DNA from: Sipunculus nudus
Taxonomy: Eukaryota > Annelida > Sipuncula > Golfingiida > Sipunculidae
DNA: 64,000 nucleotides
Direction: 5' to 3'
NCBI GenBank assembly: GCA_026874595.1
Contig: CM049306.1
Location: forward strand, 8,428,519-8,492,518
A program made the translations under genes and the position numbers. The notes beneath the pieces are model-generated. The model was not told the DNA's origin. It did not search any database and saw only the letters and a list, made by a program, of their open reading frames with translations. Shown here in pieces: positions 1 to 11,665 of this stretch; the stretch's first letter is position 1; every line of letters begins with the position of its first letter.

Positions 1-540
1 ACAGGATGAAATACTACTGTTATGAAATAACACAGATTTAAATTACATTTCATTTATTTGATATATACCTTACTCTTACAAAAAAATATTAATATATGTT
101 AAATCATATTATTACACCATTGAATGATTTATATAATCAAAAGGGTCCATTTGGCTTAATTCTTTTTCTTGCAGAAAAACTTATGTTACCATATGAGGTT
201 AATAATCTGTGTCTCAGGGACGCAATTTCCTTTTGAAAATTAGGAGTGGGTGGAGACATGGGGGTCAACCTTCACACTTGTTACAAATTTCTTTCAAATT
301 TCCAGCAATTATGGTATAAAATAAATATGGAATATTACAGTTTCAGAATACACCAACACATCAGATTGTGTAACCTAAAAAAATCAGCAGCAAACGATTT
401 ATATATATATCACTGTGTATCACTGTATATCAAGACTTTATTATTAGACAAAGCAAGGGTACTTCTTAAACTGTCGAGTTTAAGTAAAGACAGAAAAATC
501 AAATTTGAATGGTACTCTTTCAATACATGTATCATCAAAA
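1..540. other. AT-rich non-coding stretch, no gene seen
   Basis: I see short chance reading frames only, with no recognisable protein, RNA gene or clear repeat family. Confidence 0.5.
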
Positions 541-581
541 CTCGAATATCTTAAGATGGAAGAGAAACAGACTAGCGTGCA

Positions 582-756
582 GTGGCTGGCAGTCCCAGAG
601 GAGATGGTGACGAAAGCGATAATTACACTACGCCCCCTCCATCCGGTTACAACACACTGGGGCTGCATGTTAACTCCAAGGCTAGACAAAACCCGACAAT
701 GATCATATCCCGATGTTGTGACGTCCAGTATCCGGATATCGTCAAGGAAACATTTG
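582..756 (+). CDS. possible orphan exon of an unrecognised gene
   Basis: This stretch is richer in G+C than its surroundings. One open frame reads through it to a donor-like G|GTAAG at 756/757, and AG dinucleotides lie just upstream. The frame contains an Asp/Glu-rich start, then TTPPPSGYNTLGLHVNSK and a Cys-Cys pair. I do not recognise the family. A diverged partial copy of the same nucleotides lies near 2010-2105 without an open frame. It could be an exon of a gene to the left of the window, or a transposon-derived fragment. The start is arbitrary because no certain acceptor was found. Confidence 0.25.
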
Positions 757-2271
757 GTAAGACCTCACAACGTGTTATACATTGTCCTGTATATCTTTAT
801 GAGTAATCATGCCAATTCATATACATGCTAACTGAAATTAATTTCTGTGTAATGATTTTCTCTTCAACAAATAAAAAAAAAAAACAAGATATAAATAAAA
901 GACAAAGATATATCTCCAGTAACAGCACTTTCAACGTAACGATCCTTAAACTAAGATATTGATTTCTATGTTATTACCATTTAAAATTTCAACATGACTG
1001 GCACATTGATAGTGTCAAAATAACTATTTAACATGAAAAAAATGGACCACTGGTGGACAGGCAATCTGAGATCAAATTAAAAAGCAGAACTGAAGGCAAA
1101 TATCCTTTCAATATATTATTGGAGAATCGGTACTTTTTTTAATTGTAGTGAAATATAAAAAGCGTTTGTCATATTCTTGAAGAGGTCTTTGACCCAATCT
1201 TATTCAAACTTGGCAGGACTAAAGAAGTACATGTGTAGTTATTGTATATTATTTCCATTTGGTGGTAAAAGGCAAAAGTCATGAATGTTTTGCTAATATT
1301 CCTTTTGTCAGTTTCATAATAAGTATACCAATTTAGTTTCCGGGCAATAATTTGGCACAATTGCTCTTATTTCATAGTCTAAAAATACCTTTCAAAATCC
1401 ATTGAAAAGATTGATGCCATCAGTCTCGGCCAACTGATGATTAATAAATATACCTAAAGAAAATACATTGCCCACTACTGAGACACTGACATGAATGCTG
1501 CAATTTGTCACGATCACCAAGTAGTCTTAAAGAATGCTCAAAATTGTGTGTTTTTTCCCTCATGGCTTAAAATATAGGTCACTTTTTAACCAGGACCTTT
1601 CCAGCTGTTTTAGACAATTTGCACCCTATATTATCCTTTTTCAGCATAAAGGTTCAGCGTTTGTTTTTTTTTCATAGTGGCGGTAAATTTTACATATTTT
1701 CTATTTTATTAAACATTAATTAAATTATTTAACACCATACATAAGAGAAAATGAAAGCACTTGAAAATCATGGCGGGCAGGGGGTGGACATGGGATAAAA
1801 AAACAATGGATGTACTGGGAGGGGCATGGTAATATATATGTGGTAAACAAGCAACAGGTTATGATATGTACTCTTAACTATAAGACTATGTATGTTACTG
1901 TATGACTGTTATATAATCATGCCCTGTTAGGCTAATTAACTGTCATATGACGGAGTCTTCTAGAGGAAAGCAATGTGTTAACTATACAGTAATACCAATG
2001 TGAGCATTGTCCGCCCCCTCCATCCGCTCACACCACACAGGGAGACAAAGGACGCCGATAATGATCACTTCCTGGTGTCTTCATGTCCATTGTGTTGTCG
2101 GCAGCTCACGGGAGGCAACTAATCACGCCCTGTAGAGCTTACGTATACGTGTCATTGTACAAGGTAGTGCAAACACGCAAGTTGAAATTGAAGTTTATAC
2201 AACATGGCTACGATTTTAATTTATATTTTCATTAGTGATCCCTATCAACAATAACGATGAAAATAATAACA

Positions 2272-2310
<39 letters not shown>

Positions 2311-3100
2311 TTAATAATGACAATAATAATAATTATAATAAAGTAGCCGGCCAGAGGTCGAGCGCTAGACAGCTGGACAGACAAAGAGACAGACATGTGA
2401 ACATATGGAATTGGTCATATGAATAAAACATTCTGGTGGAACCAGAAACATATAATACGTTTATGCAGTTACTGTAAATATGAAAACTTGAATTAACAGA
2501 CAGACGGACGGAAGGAAAAAAACAAGGTCAAGGATAGCTAATTCGTTTGTTTTCATTGGGAATGGAAAGACGTATAAAATAAGGTACTGCTCATCGGGAT
2601 GCGATAATTGTTTTACAAAGATATTAGGAAAAGAACGATTTTTAGTTTTATCGTTGACCTTGTTTACCCTAAATTGGGTAGCAAAGGTGACGGTAAATAT
2701 TAAGCCGCGTGGAAGCAAGAATAAGACCGTATATCCTAATATCGTACCCTGTAATCAAAGTTGTTCATATTTTTTAAATTATGCACAAAAATGACATTTT
2801 AGCTTTTTTAAGGTTATATTAAAAAATAGGATAGATTTCAAGATATTGTTGTGGTACATAAGACAAATCGGTTTCAAAACGGCTGTTCCAAAATTGCAGC
2901 AGTCTTTGTAACAGTCATGGTAACAGCAGAATGAGGCAGTTTTATTCCAGGAGCATTGGATGGGCTAATACAACGAGATACAGTTTATGTGGCTACGATC
3001 TTTTTGACAAAGAAATGAAGGACTCTTGGAGGAAATGTTAGTGGGGTGGGGGTGTCTTTGGTTTCTGGCTGCCTAGCAACAGTTATTCATATTATATAGT
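757..3100. other. non-coding stretch with one trinucleotide microsatellite
   Basis: No gene is seen. The stretch holds an (AAT)n microsatellite near 2262-2340. A segment near 2010-2105 resembles part of the candidate exon at 582-756: both share the pentapyrimidine-rich CGCCCCCTCCATCCG followed by similar sequence. Confidence 0.5.
2262..2340. repeat. (AAT)n microsatellite
   Basis: About 25 AAT/ATA triplets with a few interruptions. Read in frame they give an Asn run, which is not evidence of a gene. Confidence 0.9.
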
Positions 3101-3109
3101 CTCTAATAA

Positions 3110-3770
3110 ACTTGCAGTGTAAAGGCTGTACTTTTTTCAATCAATTGATTTCAAATTTCAGACTTTAAAAGCTATGTGTTCATCATATGAATATTAATCA
3201 GTGCTAAAGGAATAAATTGTGGTATGGTCAAAGATGGCAAAATTCAAGTTAATGGATTTAATTTTATGCAAATAACTTAAACAATTTACAAACTTTTGAA
3301 TGTCTGATATACAATTAAATGATAATTAAATATAGTTATATGCTTGAAATAAGCTCTCTAGCTGGCTTCAATCGTTATCATGTAAAGCAAGTAAACATCT
3401 TTCCTTATATTTTGGCAAGATACATTTTGTTTGGACCCATAACTCAATATTTACCCAATTCCTGCCATGTACATAAAGGGAATTTTAAGAGGAATAATTA
3501 TGCCAAATATGATCAAAATAACAACAGCAGTTTATATATTAGACAGTCTTGAATTATAACTATAGTTTTTTATGGAAAATGAAGGTTTTCCTTAATTTAT
3601 CGAAGGAAGGGAGTCGCAGTGACTCAGTTTTGTGTTTGTTAGGACAACTTAGGATCAAAATTGCATGTTGAATTTCGGATTTGTAGGTCCAATAGTTTCA
3701 AAACCGGACGGACGGCCAATGGAAAAAGGACCATCGCTATAGCTCAAATGAATTACAGTCAGCTCAGCCA
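3110..3770 (-). mobile_element. decayed fragment of the 2.6-kb hairpin-ended element family (H2)
   Basis: The order of motifs matches, in reverse, the full copies at 41701-44304 and 48063-50650: a fragment on Gly-rich 'tggtcaaagatggcaaaatt', then a cytosine-poor core, then a GACGGACGG block and a CAGTCAGCTCAGC-like end near 3755. It is heavily diverged. Confidence 0.5.
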
Positions 3771-4689
3771 ATCAGAAAATTCAAAGTCTTGTGGAAACAT
3801 CAGTTTGAAAATAATTCCAGTCAATATATAGTATATATTTGATTCCTCAAACTCCAACGAATAAATAAGTTATGGATGACTTGAAGGGTATAATGTGTTC
3901 TTATTGTAACCACTTTTCTGAAGGAAAGTGAAAAATAACATTTTTGGTCGGAATAGAACTTCAAAAGAGGTGTCACCACCTAAAGCTTAAAGAATGAGGT
4001 TGTGTATATACCTACACTGTCAGATTAATTATACTTTTATTGGGGCTATATAACCGTCCATGGGTCAGTATATAAGTAGTTTCTGTAATAGCCGGATTAG
4101 ACACAAACTAATGACCGTATACGCTTGATCCTTGTTGAATCATGTTTCAGTATTCCTCTCCTGTACTTCCATCACTGCTACCGCAGCGAATCATATACTG
4201 GCAATGCACAGAGTAGCTCTATAATAAAGATCTGTAGGGTTTTCCTGCATGTGATCATACTAATACAGAACCGGACAGGTGCTTTGTCCCAGGTTCTAAG
4301 TACTACCTGAACTGGACAAACCTTGGATTTTCAAAAAAGACTTTCATTAATTCAGTTTGTGTTACTGGCATGAATATATTATCTTGACATGTGGGAGAGA
4401 TGTAAGAGATCTTGAATTTACTTACCAGTGTACTGAAAATCCATATAGAGGTAGGATTCCTGTCATTTCTTTTTGGTACAAATATGAAATGTGTCATAAT
4501 TTTCGGTGTTTAATTTTTCACATTGAGTCATGTTCAATACAACCAACGAAAGAATTATTTTCACGTAAACCCAATAGTGTGTTGAAATCAATATGACAAG
4601 AAGGTGGGTCTGTGGAACAGATCAGGTTTGTCTCCCGCCTATAATATATATGGAAGTATATATGCTGCCGGAATGGTTTTCAATTTCCG
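3771..4689. other. non-coding stretch, nothing recognised
   Basis: Only short AT-rich reading frames are present, with no supported gene or repeat family. Confidence 0.45.
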
Positions 4690-7440
4690 TGAGAAATTTG
4701 AGAGACACTGACGGGTGTAACTGAGGACTGATGAGTGTAATATCGAAATTAGGTCAGTCGGTAACAGAAACCTAATTTCAGGTTTCCAAGGAGATATTAA
4801 TGGACCTCCTTCGATGTCAAGTTTGAAGAGTCCAGGTCAAGTGTTACAATTTGTGCGTGGGTAACGGACGGAAGGACAGACGGACGGACGTCGGACAAAG
4901 AGTGATCGCTTTAGCTCAGGTGATTTTTTATCAAAAACATTTTAAGCTGAAAGAGGCTAAAATTATGAGGTTTTTGTCCATAAAAAACAGGTCAATGTAG
5001 GTGGCACCACGAAATCTGCAACTTCAAACATGTGACCAACATTTGCACAATACTTGGTAATGCTAGCTTCTGTCATTTCTGAGATTACTATGTCAGTATG
5101 CTTACTTGGCCAAAAGTTCATATTCGTGTAAATCTGCTAAAATTAATCAAATGCAAACCATTTGAACAAACTTGAATGGGCTTGCCTCTGGGATCATTTC
5201 CGTAAAATATTTAACAATTTGGCTGGACCATTTACAAGAAGAAGACTCTTTAAGGTTTTTCAGCTTTTTCCCTATAAAAACTAAGTAAATGCAGATAGCA
5301 AAAAAAAAAAAAAAAAAAACTGAATCCAACAAGATTTGATATGTGACAGATTATTGCTTGACCGTTTCGGAGGTGAAGTTTTTTTTATTTTTTTCTCTAT
5401 AAAATCTAAGATGTTTTTCAGATGGCTAATTGTTTGTATTAAATTTCATGATACTAGCTCCAGTCGTTTTCGAGATAGTATGGGTAAATATATAGAAGAC
5501 AGACGCCGCCACACCATCGCATTAGCTCACAGTATTGCTAAAAATTACTACAGATGCATACTGAATGCAAAATTATAATACAGATACATCTAACTGATGG
5601 CAAAATCTTAAATTGAGTATGGATACCAATTATTTATAATCCATGTACCGCCATCTTTATATACCCACAGAGAGCTGTATACCTGTGATTGTAAACATTG
5701 CCTGGCATGAGATATATCTACATTTTTAAAAGCTTTAAAAACATTCTTTTCAATATTAACCATAGATAACCTGAAATCTAAATGTCTAGAGGCATGATGT
5801 AACGGATGCTGATAAACTGGTGCCAGGCTAAATGTACCTGCTTCACACAGCTAACAAATATGGTAAAATGACTCAATAAAAGCTTTATGATTCAGCCAAA
5901 ATTCATTCTTTGGAACCATAAACCATAAAAGACAATTTTTATTAGAATTATTCAGGGGATTATTCTTGTTAAATATTGAAAAATTGGCCTCAGCGGCGTC
6001 AGTCAAAAAATGTTTTGCAGGTTTATAACTCATATGGGAAAATACAGCTAAATGTCTAAGTTAAGCTTCCCATAACTCAGCCAAAAATCACTGAAACAAA
6101 ACCAAACTTGAATTATCAACATCTAAGGATAATTAATGTGTGAGATTTAAGAAGTTGGCCCAGTGGTTTTTGAGAAGATCTTTGTAGCCACTGCGTTAAT
6201 ATGGGCTGTTATGGCATATGACTAAATTCAGCTTCCCATAACTCAGCCAAAAGTCACTGAACTGAGACCAATTGAAAAAACTTCAGAAAGCACTACCCTA
6301 TAATCTTTTCTGTGCGATATTAAACAATTTGGGCATATGGTTTCAGAGAAGAAGTTTTTTTTTATAGCCGTCAGTATGACAGGGGCACTAATGACCCCCG
6401 TACAAAAATAGCTGATGCAGGTGGCGCCACCAATACCTCAATTTCATATATGACTCATGTGACCAACATTGGTATAAAATTTGGTGATGATAGCTCCAGC
6501 CGTTTCTGAAATTGTAATTTAAGTATGCTTTTTGGGACAGATGACTAAGTATAACTTTTCTTTAACTCGGCAAAAAAAATCACCGAACTTAAACCATTCA
6601 AACAAACTTGAGAGAGATTGTTCTAGGAATAATTTTTGTGAAATATTGGACAATTTGGCTGAACAATTTAAAAAAAAGAAGATTTTTTCCTCTATGAAAA
6701 TGCAGTTAGCCAAAAAAATAAGCAAAATCCGATAGAGTTTTTTAGATGACTAATTTTTTTGCATAAAATTTCGTGATGCTAACTCTTGCCGTTTTCAAGA
6801 TAGTATGGGTTAACGTATAGACGACGGACGACGGACGACGCCACACCATCGCATAAGCTCCCAGGTTCGCTAAAAATACAGGTGGCACCACCAGTCTGCA
6901 GAAACTGATCAATATCAGTGCAAAAAAAATTATGGTGATCAATGCATTCGATGTTCAGATACTTGAGCTTTTGTATCAAATTTTTCATTATTCTGGGGGG
7001 GGAGGGGGGACTTCGGAGCCCCATAGCTTGAAGAATATGGATAACAGAGACCTAATTAAAGGTTTCTAAGGAGACTTTTCATGGTCCTCTCTGGATATAA
7101 AGTAAGATGATTCCAGTTCCAGCAATAACGATTAGTGCCCTGTTAACAAATGACCGCATCTTTTAAGGTCTCAAAAATAGAGAAAAAAATCGTAAAAAAT
7201 TGAACAAAAAATACAGGTGGCAGCACCAGTCTGCAGAAACTGATGAAACACTCCATGATCCATATACATGCAAAGAATCATGCTGATCAATGCATTAGTT
7301 GTTCAGATACTTGAGCTTTTGTATAAAATTTTCATTATTCTGGGGGGTAATTCGGAGCCCCTTAGCTTGAAGAATATGGGTCTAATTCCAGGTTTCCAAG
7401 GAGATTTTTTATGACTCTTTAGTTATAAATGGTACAAATT
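4690..7440 (+). repeat. block of R3 repeat units (GGYGCCACC-containing)
   Basis: Recurring sentences of sequence include 'acaggtggcaccaccagtct', 'atcaatgcattagttgttca', 'tggggggtaattcggagccc' and 'gtttccaaggagattttt', with GACGGACGG blocks near 4865 and 6820. The CAGGTGGC landmarks at about 6881 and 7215 are about 335 bp apart, giving a tandem unit near that size. The part around 5000-6860 is matched in reverse complement at 54085-55010. It is non-coding and probably non-autonomous transposon DNA. Confidence 0.7.
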
Positions 7441-7839
7441 AAACAGATTTAAACAAACTGCTTGGCAGAGATTTCAACCATTTCTCCAGGCTGAAAGGTA
7501 TTTCTACCATTTTTACTCAATAGTTTTACCCTCAAACACCTTTCTTAACCTGATGGAAGCCAAATCCTCTAATAGGAAACCCTGGCACATCGTAGCGTAA
7601 ACATTCATAGAAAATAAACGCATGATGTGACAGTATCTTTAGGACCTATGGGTAACGCCGCTCAGCTAAATTTTGTTAAATTTTAGCAAATGCAAAATAT
7701 ACTTATTATTGACCTTCAACTGCAAGGTAAATTTAGCCGAACTAGATTTTTTGTGAACTTAAAAATTTTTGAAGTTTCAAATATTTTTTTCCCTAAAATT
7801 TGATAAACAAAATGAAATAATGAAGTTCTTGGAAGAATT
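7441..7839. other. non-coding stretch, nothing recognised
   Basis: AT-rich, no gene seen. Confidence 0.4.
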
Positions 7840-8230
7840 CGAAAACTAGTGATCTTTACCTTCATCTCCTTGGTCAAATCAGCGGAATTATTGCTCGTTG
7901 TTTCTCAGATTTCTTGTGAATGTGGTAGCGTTTGAGGCACTGCATATTCTTTCTTCAAATTTGATACAAAGGATGAACAGGATGGTAAACTGATGACCTT
8001 GACCTTCATCTTCATTGTCAAATCAGCAAAAATAGAAATATTTGTGAACGCTATAACTTTTGAACCACTGAATATAATATCATGTAATTTGATGCGTGAA
8101 ATGTCTCTACCAAAATCTTGGAAGTGTTCGGAAACTGGTGACCTTGGCCTTCATCTTTAAGGTCAAATTGCCAGAAATGTAAGATTCTTGCGAACCCCAT
8201 ATAGAAGATATCAATAATTTTTACCTCAAA
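7840..8230. repeat. diverged tandem repeat, about 125-bp unit, 3 copies
   Basis: The phrase resembling 'actggtgaccttgaccttca' followed by 'tcaaatcagc' recurs at about 7850, 8000 and 8135, each followed by similar AT-rich sequence. It is non-coding. Confidence 0.5.
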
Positions 8231-9805
8231 TTTGTGGATGGGAGGCACATACGGAGGGGAGACATAAATCTGTTTTTGTGTCGTAAAAACAAACTCATTC
8301 TATAGTTTCTATTATTGTCTTTACTTATTATTATTTGACAAGCAAGAGGAAATGGTCCTGCAATTTGGTGAAAATCAAGTACTAAAGATATAATTGCAAA
8401 ACTAATACTCCTCCATGACTGCCATTAGAAAAAAAACAAGGTTTTTTTTTTATATAAATACTGTGTTGAATATGAAATATTTACAAATGGACAGACAGGT
8501 GGACAGAAAGGACTGATCACTTTACATCACTTTTTGATCAGACAGGCAAATAATGAGTTTAAGATTTTCTAGCATATCCGTTTCTGGCGGGAGATTACTG
8601 ATTTCGGCGAAGCCTAGCTCAGCAGAGAAAAGGGAACATCATATAACAACTTGGCCTTGTGAGGGCTGCAGCAGCAACTATATTGGCTTGTTATAAACGA
8701 TACTTATCACGGTGTTTGAAAAAAGCTTAATAAAGCTACACCTTTTGATCAATTCCTTTCCGCTTTCAGATTTTAAAGATTAAAACCTTATCTGTCAAGG
8801 GTGTGAAAAAATGTATTTACAGTAAATATTGTGTCAAAATTTAAGGTTCTAATTTTACATTTATGCTAAGAACATAAAAAAAACAATGTTGATCTAAATT
8901 CCGGTATACAATTTAAACTAAGTAAAATTATGTTATACTAGCTGATAAACATGGTAAACCGGGCTTATTACCGGGGTTAGGGAGATATATAAACTGAGAT
9001 GTGGAATGTTGGCTCATTTTTTATTCTTTTTTATCTGTTTTATTCATAACAGAAAATACAGGTTTTCAGTGGGAAACTGTCTCAATAAAGTATATGTATG
9101 AAGAGTTTTTTACAATTATTTTGTGGCGCTGTGCTTGTGGCAAGAAATTCATACCCCGGCATGTTTACCTTGAAGACCTGGTCAGTGATGATGTTTACAC
9201 TGCGAACCGGAATGAGACGCGGGGGTATTCTGATTTTCGATTATATTTGACTGGATTCTATCGTTGGACGTATAAAGATTAGGTTGATGTGAGGAACACA
9301 TGAACGATTTATTAAATGTACGTTACAAGGAAACTGTTCATTAAGAAAGAAACAGAAAAATACATACCTCGTAAGTATATAGCGAGCAGACCCAACGGGA
9401 CTCCATGCAGTGGGTCTGTATCAAATTTTCAGCCACCGCAACCTTTTTTTTTATCGTATCAGACAAAATTTGAGGCCTGAAACCCCCGCGACCAATCCAC
9501 CCAACCCCTGTTCCTGAAATTTGGACCTTGAATAAGGCTTTGTCATTAATCCTCCTGGGTTGAACTCTCTATTTAATAAAGTGAGAAACATGTGTTTTTT
9601 CTCTTTTACTGACCACACACGTTGGAGAGAGCTTCGTTCAAATGTAAAGCCAGACAAGCTCAAATTCCTCGGTGAAAGCAAGAGTTATTCATATGAACAA
9701 TAGCCCTTAATAATGTTTCAGCTTGAGTGATCAAGATGCACGCATTCCGGTCATTGCCGAAGGCAGTTCGGCTCTGCTCGGTCCAACCTCCGTGCAAGTC
9801 AGTAA
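8231..9805. other. non-coding stretch with a decayed H2 fragment and a small inverted repeat
   Basis: About 8730-8950 resembles the 'aaatttaaggttctaatttt' core of the H2 family. A 93-codon frame at 9001-9282 is open but has no recognisable domain or splice context. An 8-bp perfect inverted repeat (CAGACCCA / TGGGTCTG) lies at 9387-9394 and 9411-9418. Confidence 0.4.
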
Positions 9806-11160
9806 CAAGTGGCCCATGGGCCATGACGCTCAGCTGAATTCAAGGAATGTTGAACAATGAGCAAAAGGACTGCCAGAGTGCAAACAATTAAATCATGAAT
9901 TTTGTGAAGAGTCCTTAGAAATGGGTTTCAGTGGGCTTTTGGACAGATGACAACTTCATTTGAAGGTCTCATAAATAGAAAAAAAATGCGTAAAAATTTG
10001 AAAAAAAAATACAGGTAGTGCCACCAGTCTGCAGTAACTGATGAAACATTCCATGATCAATAAGTATCCAAAAAATGGCTATCAAGGCATTAGTTATTCA
10101 GATACTTGAGCTTTAGTTAGAATCAAATTTTTAATTATTCTTGGGGGTATTTATGAGCCCTATAGCTCCGAGAATATGGGTAACAGAAACCTAATTACAA
10201 GTTTCCAAGGAGATTTTTCATTTGTCTCCCTGGATGTCAGGTAAGAAGATTCTAGGTTCAGCAGTTACAGTTTGTGCCATGTTAACAGATGACCACTTCA
10301 TTTGAAGGTCTCAAAAATAGAGAAAAAAAGCCTTAAAAATTGAAAAAAATACAGGTGGCGCCACCAGTTTGCAGGAACTGATAGTACACTCCATGATCAA
10401 TATGCCTGCAAAGAATAATGGAGATCAATGCATTAGTTATTCAGATACTGGAGCTTTTGTATCAAATTTTTAATTATTCTGAGGGGTACGAAGGATATGG
10501 GTAACAGCGACCTAATTTCATGTTTTCACAGAGACTTTTCATGAACCTCTCTTGATGTCAAGTTAGAAAAATCTAGGTCCAGCGGTTACGATTTGTGCCC
10601 TGGTAAAAAAATACAGGTGGCGCAACCAGTTTGCAGGAACTGAATGAACATCCCATGAACAATATTCATGCAAAGAATCATGGTGATCAATGCAGTAGTT
10701 ATTCAGAAACGAGCTTTTGTATCAAATTTTGCATTATTCTTGGGGTACTTTGGAGCCCCATAGCTCCAAGGATATGGGAAACAGAGACCTAATTTTAGGT
10801 TTTCAAGGAGATTTTTCATGGACCTCCCTGGATTTTAAGTTTGAAGATTCCAGGTCCAGTGGTTACGATTTGTGCCCTGTTAACAGATGACAGTTTCATT
10901 GAGGTCTGGAAAAAAAAAGAGAAAAAAATTTGAGCTTTTGTATCAAATTTTGCATTATTCTGGGAGGTACTTCAGAGCCCCATAGCTCCAAGGATATGGG
11001 TAACAGAGACCTAATTTCAGGTTTTTCAAGGTTTTCATGGACCTCCCTGGATGTTAAGTTTGAAGATTCCAGGTCCAGTGGTTACGATTTGTGCCCTGTT
11101 AACGGACGGACGACGGACAAAGGGTGATCGCTATAGTACAGATGACTTTCAGTCAGCTGA
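9806..11160. mobile_element. R3 repeat block bounded by an H2-type hairpin end
   Basis: The left edge reads CAAG, then the 14-bp palindrome TGGCCCATGGGCCA (9810-9823), then GCTCAGCTGA. Inside are about four R3 units with CAGGTGGYGCCACCAG landmarks near 10012, 10352 and 10613. The right edge has a GACGGACGACGGAC block and TCAGCTGAGCTC near 11154. The inverted GCTCAGCTGA ends plus a terminal hairpin suggest one complete non-autonomous element of about 1.35 kb. Confidence 0.6.
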
Positions 11161-11665
11161 GCTCAAAACGGAAAAATCACACCAAATTATATTTACATTA
11201 AAAATTTTTTATTCTCATATCGCCGATGTAAATGCGGGGATAATAACCTTTAAAATGATGTATGGCACAGTATTGTACACAACGCAGTTCTAGAGAACAT
11301 TGCGAACAAACTTGAACCGTATTGCTTTTATAAGTAATAGATGCTTGAAAAAGACTCTCTAGCTTCCAACAATTATCATTTTACGTAAAAATATTTCCTA
11401 ATCTATGCCAAAGTGCATTATTTTCTAACCCGTAACTTCAATAAATTACACAATACTGACCTAATTTCTTGCATGTATATAGGAAACATATGCAGGAATA
11501 TGGTAATGCCAAATATGAACAAAACAACACTAGCGGTATTCAAAAAGGGCAGTCTTGAAGTGTAACAATGGGGTTTTAATGGATAATTGGGGTTTTCCTT
11601 AATATCTTGAAAGAACGAAGTCAGTTTTCAGTTTGGTAGTCAAACGAACGACCAGGAGGCATAAA
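11161..11665. repeat. decayed H2-family fragment
   Basis: It carries motifs of the H2 core (AATACTGACCTAATTTCT, then 'gcatgtatataggaa', then 'gcagtcttgaagtgtaacaa') in the same reverse orientation as the next element. Confidence 0.5.

Noticed and set aside
9001-9282. 93-codon plus-strand frame with several Cys and Trp residues
   Set aside because: No family is recognised, no splice sites fit well, and the frame ends are arbitrary.
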